Source of the DNA: JAIPEI01 sp964443135
GTDB lineage: Bacteria > Desulfobacterota > DSM-4660 > Desulfatiglandales > HGW-15
Direction: 5' to 3'
DNA length: 64,000 nucleotides
Assembly (NCBI GenBank): GCA_964443135.1
Contig: CAYUBQ010000016.1
Coordinates: 3,656-67,655, forward strand
Part shown: in pieces, positions 24,410 to 32,215 of the stretch
How positions within the stretch are numbered: position 1 is the stretch's first letter
How the letters are laid out: each line of letters begins with the position of its first letter
Made by a program: the position numbers and the translations under genes
Notes under the pieces: model-generated
Told to the model about the DNA's origin: nothing
What the model saw: only the letters and a program-made list of their open reading frames with translations
Databases searched by the model: none

Positions 24410-24900
24410 TGCACCATTCCTTTTCTCGCCAGGACCCGCCTGAACCGCAGCCGGTTGTACCGCTGGACCGCGATCAGGGGGAGGTTTTCCGCCAGGGCGT
24501 AACCCACCATGACCCAGCCCACCCATGGCTTGTTCCAGAGGAAGAAGAACGGCGCGAACCCCATGATGACCCAGTGGGTCCACTCCGCCCGGCAGGTCTC
24601 CACCAGAAACAGGCTCAGGTAGGACGGGTCCCGTCCCTCGAGCCTCCTCTTGGGAAATCCCTTCCCCCGGCTGAGGCCTGCCCCGTCCGGCACGTGCGCC
24701 TTCCAGGAACGCACCCGCAGCCGCGTCTCGTAGAACCGACCGCCCCGTTCCCAGGGGCGGGGGGCGCAGAGCCGATCGCTCGCGTCGAAACGGGATCGGG
24801 GGATGCGGACCATGCAGGCCACCACGGCCAGATGGATGATCCCCCAGGCCGCGATGTCCAGAAGGATCGTCCAGAGGGTGGGCAAATGTACCAGCCTCAC
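24406..24900 (-). CDS. CrtO-like acyltransferase (glycosyl-diaponeurosporenoate acyltransferase family)
   Basis: A 164-residue membrane protein. It follows the staphylococcal CrtO pattern: N-terminal hydrophobic helix, FYE..LRVRSWKAHVPDG, then VETCRAEWTHW, a hydrophobic pair, and NLPLIAVQRYNRLRFRR near the end. CrtO adds a fatty acid to the sugar of a glycosylated carotenoid in staphyloxanthin synthesis. No carotenoid desaturase or synthase gene is in this window, so the acceptor here is open. GTG 24900 overlaps the glycosyltransferase stop (GTGA), with GGGGAGG upstream. Confidence 0.78.
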   Translation of the reverse strand: MRLVHLPTLWTILLDIAAWGIIHLAVVACMVRIPRSRFDASDRLCAPRPWERGGRFYETRLRVRSWKAHVPDGAGLSRGKGFPKRRLEGRDPSYLSLFLVETCRAEWTHWVIMGFAPFFFLWNKPWVGWVMVGYALAENLPLIAVQRYNRLRFRRVLARKGMVH

Positions 24901-26027
24901 GAAGAGCCTCCCCGGTTCCGCCGAACCCTCACCGTTCGCCCCTTCCAGCGGGCTTTCCTCTGAAAGACCGTTTTGAACAGGGACAGCAGAAAGACCAGGA
25001 CGAAGAACAGGACCGGGACCGGGAACAGTGCGGCCGGCCAACGCCCGAAGTTGCCGATGCGAAGCAGCATCCAGTGGAGCTGCACCCCGTAGAGACCGTA
25101 CAGGCCCGCCCAGACGAGGAGCTGCCCGCCCTCGCCCAGGGCGGCCGACTGCACCAGGTGCCGGGTCAGGGAGACGCCTCCGAACACCCAGCAGACGATC
25201 ATCACGAGGACGACCGGGGAGACGGCCCCTGCCCCGATGCCGAACCCCTTGCTGAACCCCTCCACCATGGCGCGGACCCCGTCGGCGTACATGCGGAAGG
25301 AGAGCACTCCCTTGCCGCCGTAGCAGAGCACCCGGTAGCCGGCCTTCAGGAAGGCCCTGCCCATACCGATGCTCTCCAGGATGTCTCCCCTGGCCCGCTC
25401 GTGCCCCCCGACCTCGAAGTAGGCTTCCCGGGTGCAGAGGAGGCAAGGCCCGAACGCCCCTGCCGGCCGGACCCGGCTCCCGAGCGGTGTGAAGGCGCTG
25501 CTCCCCGCCAGGACGATGATGTTGAACACCGCGGAGAGGCGTTCCCAGGCCCGCTCCATGCGGTGATACGGCTGGACCGTGACCACGCCGTCGTCCTCTT
25601 GGGGAATGCTCGTCCGGATCTTCTCCAGGCCCTGATTCTCCAGGAACGTGTCCGCGTCCAGGAACAGGAGCAGATCCCCCCGGGCCTCGCGCGCCCCCTG
25701 AATGCAGGCCCAGGGCTTGCCCGCCCATCCCGGGGGAAGATCTGCGGACCGAAGGACCCGGCCGCCGTGCCGTCGGGCCGTCTCGGCCGTTCCGTCCCCG
25801 GACCGGTCGTCCACCACGATCACCTCCAGCGGCGGCGGCGACTGTCGGTCCAGGGAGCCCAGCAGGCGATCCAGGTTCTCTTCCTCATTGCGGGCCGGGA
25901 TGATGACGGAGAGGGAGCGATCGCGGGACCCGGTTCGGGGACGGCCCTCCGGCACGGGAACCCGCCAGAGGAACCAGAACCCGAAGAGCCAGAAGCAGAG
26001 CAGGATCCACGGCAGGAGCGCATTCAT
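24897..26027 (-). CDS. CrtQ-like family 2 glycosyltransferase
   Basis: A 376-residue GT2 enzyme. One N-terminal helix, then IIPARNEEENLDRLL, VDDRSGDGT, FLDADT, the CrtQ-like TVQPYHRMER, FGPCLLCTREAYFEVGGH and SFRMYADG motifs, and three C-terminal membrane helices. In staphylococci CrtQ glycosylates diaponeurosporenoic acid. Together with the coupled CrtO-like gene this forms a glycosylation-acylation pair. ATG 26027 is the first Met before the membrane anchor. It is the first gene of a four-gene coupled unit and starts 30 bases after the tRNA-Leu gene. Confidence 0.82.
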   Translation of the reverse strand: MNALLPWILLCFWLFGFWFLWRVPVPEGRPRTGSRDRSLSVIIPARNEEENLDRLLGSLDRQSPPPLEVIVVDDRSGDGTAETARRHGGRVLRSADLPPGWAGKPWACIQGAREARGDLLLFLDADTFLENQGLEKIRTSIPQEDDGVVTVQPYHRMERAWERLSAVFNIIVLAGSSAFTPLGSRVRPAGAFGPCLLCTREAYFEVGGHERARGDILESIGMGRAFLKAGYRVLCYGGKGVLSFRMYADGVRAMVEGFSKGFGIGAGAVSPVVLVMIVCWVFGGVSLTRHLVQSAALGEGGQLLVWAGLYGLYGVQLHWMLLRIGNFGRWPAALFPVPVLFFVLVFLLSLFKTVFQRKARWKGRTVRVRRNRGGSS

Positions 26028-26057
26028 GGGATCCCCGGTCAGGGTGATGGAAGAGCC

Positions 26058-26145
26058 TGGTGCCTGGGGCGGGAATCGAACCCGCACGGGGCATGGCCCC
26101 AAGGGATTTTAAGTCCCTTGCGTCTACCCGTTCCGCCACCCAGGC
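26058..26145 (-). tRNA. tRNA-Leu (anticodon UAA)
   Basis: 88 bases including an encoded CCA end. Acceptor stem GCCTGGG/CCCAGGC, anticodon loop CTTAAAA in stem AGGGA/TCCCT, long variable arm (GGGGCCATGCCCC), and T-arm GGGTTCGATTCCC. The long arm and UAA anticodon identify leucine. Confidence 0.95.
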
Positions 26146-26235
26146 GCGACGACCGAAGCAATGGAGAGCGGTTCACAGGGAGAAGCCTAGTCAAACGAGG
26201 GCGCGAAAAGCAAGGGAAAAGACCGGTCGCCGGTC

Positions 26236-27285
26236 TCAGCGAAGGTAGATGGGGTTGGAGTAGATCCAGGGGTACTGCCCGAACCGGAACCTGCGGTCCG
26301 CCTCCACCCGGTAGACGCCCGGCTCCCGGATTCGGTGGATGGCCTCCCTCCCCTGCCAGGTCGCCTCGACGCGGCCGTTCCTGACGAGCCGGATCTCGGA
26401 CTCGGCGGGGACCTCGATCACCAGTTGTCCCGACTGGAACCGGGCTTCCTCCCCCATCATCAGGTCGGAGCCGTCGTCCGGGAGGAAGAAGAAACGAAAT
26501 CCCCTGGCCGGGGACAGGCCGTCGTGGGCCACGAAGAGGCGGCCCTCCCGGAGGGCCTGGTAGACCTCCCGCTTGGCCTCCTGGAAGGACTTGGGCATCC
26601 TGCGGTTCAGGAAGAGGTGGACGTTGAGGGTGCTGAGGAGGAACGCGTAGGACAGGGGCCGGAACTGAAGGAGACCCAGACGCAGCGCGTAGCCGTGGGC
26701 GTCGGAGCCTCCCATTCCCACCACCCGCCGCTCCCGGCACAGACGGTCCCAGAAGGCCAGGGTCTCGCGGCTCGGGGGAAGGAGAGTGCGCCGCTTGAAC
26801 GCCAGGCAGTAGAGGCCCGAGAAGATCCCCTTGATGCGCTCTTTCCAGCGGGAGCTGTAGTTCCAGATGCAGATCCCGGTGAAGTCGCGAACCGACAGAT
26901 CGTTCCAGGTGTAGGCCACGCTCTTCTCCAGGAAGGGCATTCCCCGCTCGAAGGGGTGGGCCAGATAGCCGAAACCGCCCTGCTTGTTCACCTGGTCGAT
27001 GATCTGCTGGGGTCCCGCGTTGTCGCTCGACACCATAGCCTTCAGGTCATAGGCGAGGTAGTGGTGGTAGCGTCTCCCCACCTCGAGCCCTTTGAAAAGG
27101 AGCAAGTCCCCGTAGAAGCCCTCCTCGTCCAGGTACAGCCCCCCGCTCATGTGGTCGTGGTCGTTCAGGCCCACGAAGTCCAGGCCCGCGCGAATGGCCA
27201 CCCCGGCGATCTCCGCAGGGGTCAGGGTGCCGTCCGAGTGTCTCGAGTGGACGTGCAGGTTGCCGATGTACTCGTAGTCGAACAC
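26236..27285 (-). CDS. PHP-domain metal-dependent phosphoesterase
   Basis: A 349-residue protein. PHP motifs are visible: NLHVHSRHSDG at the N-terminus, LNDHDHMSG, GYLAHPFERG, and GGSDAHGYA near residue 195, giving the usual metal-binding His/Asp set. The C-terminal 100 residues form a beta-rich domain. The reaction is probably hydrolysis of a phosphoester or of a nucleotide or sugar phosphate; the substrate is not known. It follows the ABC permease gene at 27301 by 15 bases and may be co-transcribed with it. Confidence 0.8.
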   Translation of the reverse strand: MFDYEYIGNLHVHSRHSDGTLTPAEIAGVAIRAGLDFVGLNDHDHMSGGLYLDEEGFYGDLLLFKGLEVGRRYHHYLAYDLKAMVSSDNAGPQQIIDQVNKQGGFGYLAHPFERGMPFLEKSVAYTWNDLSVRDFTGICIWNYSSRWKERIKGIFSGLYCLAFKRRTLLPPSRETLAFWDRLCRERRVVGMGGSDAHGYALRLGLLQFRPLSYAFLLSTLNVHLFLNRRMPKSFQEAKREVYQALREGRLFVAHDGLSPARGFRFFFLPDDGSDLMMGEEARFQSGQLVIEVPAESEIRLVRNGRVEATWQGREAIHRIREPGVYRVEADRRFRFGQYPWIYSNPIYLR

Positions 27286-27300
27286 GGAAGCCTTTCGGGG

Positions 27301-28998
27301 CTACTCGTTCTCGTTCAGAGCCCTCACGCCCATTCTCATGGACTTGATCACTGCGAAGACTTGGAGCGCCAGCACCAGGCCGAACGCCGGCACGATCCAC
27401 AGCCAGTGGGGAAGCGGGATCGCCTCCCCCCTCACGTCGGCCATGAAGATCACATAGACCGGGGCCGCCTCCAGCAGGATGACGGCCGCCATGAAGAGGC
27501 TGCTCACCATCATGTAGATCAGCCCGCCGAAGCCCGTAGACACCTGGGCGATGTTCTCGTACCGGAACTTGGGGTAGAGCGCACCCAGGCCCACGCCCAT
27601 GGCCACGATGCCGAACACCGAGAAGAACATGGTCACGGCCAGGAGGATCATCATGAACGGGGTCACCTGAAGCAGCCGGTTGGTGAACACGACCAGGATC
27701 TCCCCCAGCACCAGCATGGGCACCACGTACACGGCGAGCTTTCCCCACAGGAACCGCCGCATGGACATGGGGGCGCTCTGGAGGATCCAGAACGCCCGGC
27801 CCTCGGCACTCACGGCCGGAAAGATGAACCGCACGGAGATGGCCGAGAGCACGAAACCGGCGAGCCCCAGGTTGAGAAAGGCGATCTGGTTCTGGAGGAA
27901 CTCCAGCCGGATCGGGCTCCGCTCCAGGGGCAGAACGCTGAAGTTGTAGAGATACACCACCACCAGGGCCCCCAGCAGGATGAGCTGGGACCACTGGCTG
28001 TTGTCCCGGAAAAAGGTCCGGATGTCCTTGTCCGCAACGGCGGCCAGGTCCCGGCCCAGGGGGGCGGCGAAGAGCCGCCTCAGCAGGCCCAGGAAAAGGG
28101 CCCCGCCCGCCCGCCTCCGCTTGGCCTCCTGGGAGCGGGAGTACCCGCTGAAGTATATGGCCTCGGCCGTCCAGACGTTGATCACCAGGAGGGCCAGCGC
28201 CGTGCTCCAGAGGAGGACCAGGTGAAACCCGTAGTCGGGGGCGGGGGCGCCCCCCAGGTGACGCCACAGCACCTCGGTGACCCAGTGGGTCGGGAGGTAG
28301 GGGCTGTCCGGAGCCTTCAGGGCGCTCATGTACTGGACCGCGCTGAAGAACGCGTCCGGGTCCACGAGCCGCTCGGGGCGGAGGAAGCGGAACAGGAAGT
28401 ACAGACCCACCACCACGAGGATCACCAGGAGCATCAGGATGTCCCGGGTCCGGTGGGCCGGGAAGACGCTCACCAGCACCATGGTGAACAGGATCCCGAT
28501 CCCGGCCGCGATGAGCACCATGGCGATGCCCGAGTGGGCCAGGGTGAGATAGAAAACCGGTCCGGGCCCGTACACCCAGGCATAGGCCATGAGGACCGGG
28601 AGCCCGAACACGAGCACCATCCAGGAGCTGTCCACGATGGTGTAGAAGACCCGGCTCAGAAAGAGCTCCTCCAGCGATGCGGGTGTGGCGTGGCAGAGCT
28701 CCAGGTCCTTGGAGAGGTAGAGGTTGGAGAGGGCCGTGATGACGTGGCTGAAGATCAGGAGCGAGAAGAAGGTGAGGAGGATCATGGAGAGCAGGTGATG
28801 GGCGAGGACGTCCCCGATCACCTCGACCGACTGGAAGTAGCGCAGCACCCTCGCCGAGATCAGGAACATGGCCGCCCAGAAGGCGATCCCCACGCCGCCC
28901 AGGATCCATGTGCGCTTCCGCGCCCCCGTTCCGGCCCCTCTCATCTCGTTCCGGACCCCCAGGACGCGGGGGCTCAGCAGGAGTGCGAGGTCTCTCAT
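27301..28998 (-). CDS. large ABC transporter permease
   Basis: A 565-residue polytopic protein, about 12 hydrophobic segments, with AAVADKDIRTFFRDNSQW in the central loop and SAEGRAFWILQSAPMS, both seen in large ABC-2 type permeases. ATG 28998 overlaps the ATPase stop (ATGA). No accessory domain. Substrate unknown. Confidence 0.78.
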   Translation of the reverse strand: MRDLALLLSPRVLGVRNEMRGAGTGARKRTWILGGVGIAFWAAMFLISARVLRYFQSVEVIGDVLAHHLLSMILLTFFSLLIFSHVITALSNLYLSKDLELCHATPASLEELFLSRVFYTIVDSSWMVLVFGLPVLMAYAWVYGPGPVFYLTLAHSGIAMVLIAAGIGILFTMVLVSVFPAHRTRDILMLLVILVVVGLYFLFRFLRPERLVDPDAFFSAVQYMSALKAPDSPYLPTHWVTEVLWRHLGGAPAPDYGFHLVLLWSTALALLVINVWTAEAIYFSGYSRSQEAKRRRAGGALFLGLLRRLFAAPLGRDLAAVADKDIRTFFRDNSQWSQLILLGALVVVYLYNFSVLPLERSPIRLEFLQNQIAFLNLGLAGFVLSAISVRFIFPAVSAEGRAFWILQSAPMSMRRFLWGKLAVYVVPMLVLGEILVVFTNRLLQVTPFMMILLAVTMFFSVFGIVAMGVGLGALYPKFRYENIAQVSTGFGGLIYMMVSSLFMAAVILLEAAPVYVIFMADVRGEAIPLPHWLWIVPAFGLVLALQVFAVIKSMRMGVRALNENE

Positions 28999-29732
28999 GG
29001 GAGGCTCATCCTCTCCTGGGTGATCTTCAGGAACACGCTTTCCAGGGTGCCGTCCACACCGGCCTGCTCCCCCAGCTGCTCCGGCGTCCCCCGGGCGATG
29101 ATTCTTCCGCTCTGGATGATGGCGATCTCCTCGCACACCTCCTGCGCCACCTCCAGGGAGTGGGTGGACATGAACACCGTGGTGCCCGAGGCGACCTGGT
29201 CCCGGAAGATGTCCTTGACGAGACGGGCTCCCTTGGGGTCGAGCCCCACCATGGGCTCGTCCACCACCAGAATCCGGGGCGCGGGAAGAAGCGCGGAGCA
29301 CATGACCAGGCGCTGCTTCATGCCGTGGGAGTAGCTCTCGATCAGCTCGTCCCGCCAGTCGGTCAGCTCGAAGAGCTCCAGGAGCTCCAGGGCGCGGTCG
29401 TCCGGCGAGACACCGTGATCGACCCGGTAGAGCCCGCCCATGAACCGCAGGAACTCCATGCCGGTGAGCTTCTCGTAGATAAAGGGTCGATCCGGGATGA
29501 ACCCCACCCGGCCCTTGGCCTCGGAAGGGCGTTCGGCCAGGTCGATGCCGTCCAGCTCGATCCGTCCCCGGGTGGGCTTCAGGATGCCCGCCATCATGCG
29601 GATGGTGGTGGTCTTCCCCGCGCCGTTCGGCCCCAGAAAGCCGAACAACCTTCCCCGGGGGACATCGAGGTTGATGCCGTCGACGGCGACAAAGCCCCGG
29701 TACGTCTTGGTGAGATCGATCAGTCTAATCAT
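28995..29732 (-). CDS. ABC transporter ATPase
   Basis: A 245-residue ATPase. Walker A GPNGAGKTTT, signature YSHGMKQRL (His for the usual Gly), Walker B ILVVDEPMVGLD, H-loop STHSLE. ATG 29732 shares one base with the TGA of the transglutaminase gene (TGATG); a TTG at 29735 is an alternative. Drives the permease at 27301-28998. Confidence 0.88.
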   Translation of the reverse strand: MIRLIDLTKTYRGFVAVDGINLDVPRGRLFGFLGPNGAGKTTTIRMMAGILKPTRGRIELDGIDLAERPSEAKGRVGFIPDRPFIYEKLTGMEFLRFMGGLYRVDHGVSPDDRALELLELFELTDWRDELIESYSHGMKQRLVMCSALLPAPRILVVDEPMVGLDPKGARLVKDIFRDQVASGTTVFMSTHSLEVAQEVCEEIAIIQSGRIIARGTPEQLGEQAGVDGTLESVFLKITQERMSLP

Positions 29733-31237
29733 CAATCATGCCTGTAGTCCATCACCTGGATCTTCAGCTTGCCGATCAGCCCGGCCACGTCCACCTGCCG
29801 GTCCAGGTTGCCCTCGAGCAGCTTGATGTGGGTGGCGTCCACGGGCATCTGGTTCAGGGTGGCGTCCAGGGTGATCCAGCCCCCCACGTATGCCTCGGTC
29901 CACGCGTGGTAGAAGAACTTCCCGCGCGTGTAGACGAGCCCCACGGCGATCCTCGCCGGGATGCCGAGCGCGCGCAGGAGAGCCGTGGCGAGGGTGGCGT
30001 GCTCGTTGCAGTCCCCGACCCGGGTGCGGAGCACCTCCAAGGCGCTGGGAATGCTCACCACGGGGCGCTTCTTCAGCTCGGTGTACACCCAGGCCTGAAC
30101 GCGGCGGGCGACCTTGACCGGGTCCTTCTCCCCGGCGGCGATCTTCTCGGCCGCGCGAACGATCTCCTCGTGATCGCTCTCGATGTTGAACTCCGGCGCC
30201 AGGGCCTCTCGAAACCGTCCCTCTTCGCCCGTCCACGGCCGCTCGTACCCGGGCTCGAACGGGGGTTGCTCCCGTGCGATCTCCAGGAGCGGGGAAGAGA
30301 ACCGCTGCCTCCCGCCGTCCCATGCGCTCCGGTCGATGGACACGCGATCGAGCCCCTCGAAGCGGACCTGGAGAAAGGAGACCCCCCGCGGCCTCGATAT
30401 GTTCCGATCCGGGACCACGGCGGAGATCTCGTAGAAATCCATGTCCCCGCTTCCCTGGATGTTCTCCGGTGCAACGGCGGCGCTGGATCGGATCACGGTG
30501 AGCCCCATGAACCCCGTCTCCTTCAGGGTCGACCCGTTCTCGTCCAGCCAGAAGGTCAGGCGGTCTCCCCAGACCTCGGCCTCCAGGCGGTAGGCCTCGT
30601 AGGGAATTCCCCGGATCCGGACGGTTTCCCGGGCCGCGACGCGGACCTCCACGCTCCTCCGGCTCATGCTCGAGGGATCGAACATGGGAAACCGGTAGGA
30701 CTGTCCCACCTCGAGCGGCCGCTGCCGGAACAGGTAGTTCAGGCTGACCCCCATGACCGGGAGTTCGTCGAGGGGGATGCGCTGCACGCTCCGTTCCTGC
30801 TCCCGGCCCGTTCTGACCACGAGGACGCCGTCCTCCACCCGTCCCTGCGCCTGGAAACCGATCGTGCCGGAGGTCATCCTGAACCTGAACCGCCTCAACC
30901 GGAACCGCTCGTCCGTCTCGCAGTGGGTGACCGTGTACACGCCGCTGGCGAGCCCCATGAGGTTGAGCTTGAGGAACATCTCCTCCTGCACGATGTATCC
31001 ATCGGCCTCGGGGCGAAGAAAATGAACCGCGTATCCGATCTTTTTGTCCTTGAAGAAGATCTCCTTCCACTCCCTCTGAACCCCCGGGATCGACAAGGCG
31101 CCCGTCTGGACGGACGGGTCCGCCGCGGAAGTGGAGAAATGGATCTTCCGGACCAGCAGGCCCAGCAGCACCAGCCAGGTCACCACGATGACGACACCGA
31201 CGGCGTGCCAGGGCCCTTTCGTTCGTACGTTTTTCAT
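29732..31237 (-). CDS. transglutaminase-like membrane-anchored protein
   Basis: A 501-residue protein. One N-terminal membrane anchor (about residues 10-30), a beta-rich extracytoplasmic region of 300 residues, then a transglutaminase core with the Cys in VGDCNEHATL, His in FYHAWTEAYV and Asp in TLDATLNQ. The catalytic triad is thus complete. Such proteins often act as periplasmic proteases or peptide ligases. It is coupled to the ABC genes, so it may process or deliver the exported substrate. The ribosome binding site before ATG 31237 is weak. The 284 bases upstream contain nothing I can assign. Confidence 0.82.
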   Translation of the reverse strand: MKNVRTKGPWHAVGVVIVVTWLVLLGLLVRKIHFSTSAADPSVQTGALSIPGVQREWKEIFFKDKKIGYAVHFLRPEADGYIVQEEMFLKLNLMGLASGVYTVTHCETDERFRLRRFRFRMTSGTIGFQAQGRVEDGVLVVRTGREQERSVQRIPLDELPVMGVSLNYLFRQRPLEVGQSYRFPMFDPSSMSRRSVEVRVAARETVRIRGIPYEAYRLEAEVWGDRLTFWLDENGSTLKETGFMGLTVIRSSAAVAPENIQGSGDMDFYEISAVVPDRNISRPRGVSFLQVRFEGLDRVSIDRSAWDGGRQRFSSPLLEIAREQPPFEPGYERPWTGEEGRFREALAPEFNIESDHEEIVRAAEKIAAGEKDPVKVARRVQAWVYTELKKRPVVSIPSALEVLRTRVGDCNEHATLATALLRALGIPARIAVGLVYTRGKFFYHAWTEAYVGGWITLDATLNQMPVDATHIKLLEGNLDRQVDVAGLIGKLKIQVMDYRHD

Positions 31238-31521
31238 AGCTCGGTGGATCAGGCGAACGCGATCCGCCCCGGAAAGGGATACGCAAAGCGTTCACGGCCT
31301 CCGAGTCCGGCGCGTTCTGTACCGGACACCTGCGGATGTTCGATTTGAGTGGGTTTCAGGGGTTCGAACTGGAGGGCTCCCGGGAAGGCCCCGTTCCCGG
31401 GTCCTGCAGGGGACACGGGCGGCCTCGGTCCGGGGAGAGACACGCAGCGGTTCATCCATCGAAACGGCGGCCTGCCGAAAGACCGCCGGCCGGACGCCCA
31501 TCGTCCGCCCCGAAGATCAAC

Positions 31522-32019
31522 CTACATCTTGTACTTGCCGAAGTCCTCGGGATTCAGTTTCTCCAGAATCTCCTGCCACTTCTTGCCCTGCTCGGACTTG
31601 TCTTCCGCCTCCGCCTGCAAATCGATCTGCTTGGACTTCTGGATGACCTCCTCGGCCACGAAGATGGGCGCTCCGACCCTGAGCGAGAGAGCCAGGGCGT
31701 CGCTCGGCCGCGCGTCGATGCAGATGGCCTTTCCCTTGTGCTGCACGTGAATCAGGGCATAGTAGGTGTTGTTCTTCAGATCGCAGACCTCGACCCGCTC
31801 CACCTGGATCTCGATGGTCTCCATGATGTTCTTCAGCAGGTCATGGGTCATGGGCCTGGAGAAGTTGATGCCCTCCAGCTCGCTGGCAATGGCGGTCGCC
31901 TCCAGCAGGCCGATCCAGATCGGCAGGGTTCGATCCCCGTCGGTTTCCTTCAAGATGACGATCGGGCTGTTGGTCAACGGATCTACGGTTAGGCCGGATA
32001 TGACCATGGGCCTGAACAT
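31522..32019 (-). CDS. bifunctional nuclease family protein (DUF151)
   Basis: A 165-residue protein of the DUF151/bifunctional nuclease family. LPIWIGLLEATAIASELEG and RPSDALALSLRVGAPIFVAEEV are the family hallmarks (only short parts quoted). Plant and Thermotoga members were reported to have nuclease activity, but the bacterial role is unclear. GGAGGAAGAC precedes ATG 32019, and a good promoter lies at 32061-32090. Divergent from plsB. Confidence 0.85.
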   Translation of the reverse strand: MFRPMVISGLTVDPLTNSPIVILKETDGDRTLPIWIGLLEATAIASELEGINFSRPMTHDLLKNIMETIEIQVERVEVCDLKNNTYYALIHVQHKGKAICIDARPSDALALSLRVGAPIFVAEEVIQKSKQIDLQAEAEDKSEQGKKWQEILEKLNPEDFGKYKM

Positions 32020-32060
32020 GTCTTCCTCCGTTTCTTCCCTCGCGAATGCGGGTGATTGTC

Positions 32061-32090
32061 ATTGTCCGTCATCGCGAAGCCGTTTGTCAA
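32061..32090 (-). promoter_or_regulatory. sigma70-type promoter of the DUF151 gene
   Basis: Minus strand: consensus TTGACA (32085-32090), 18-base spacer, GACAAT (32061-32066). Confidence 0.6.
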
Positions 32091-32156
32091 TACCGCTTTC
32101 CGAGCGGGGAGACCCGTGGGGGAGCGGGGCCGTATCGCGAACGGGCCTGAAAACGC

Positions 32157-32185
32157 TTGATTTCACGAAGCGAGGAGAATAACAA
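32157..32185 (+). promoter_or_regulatory. possible plsB promoter
   Basis: TTGATT (32157-32162), 17-base spacer, TAACAA (32180-32185). The plsB start is at 32216. Confidence 0.4.
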
Positions 32186-32215
32186 TCGGGGGCATCGAAG
32201 GGAGACGGATCGTTC

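Noticed and set aside
26335..29334. Very long open frames antisense to real genes (also at 32087-35230, 35519-38002, 54120-57134)
   Set aside because: High GC leaves few stop codons on the opposite strand. The opposing frames encode recognisable families, while these have low-complexity, Arg/Pro/Gly-rich translations.
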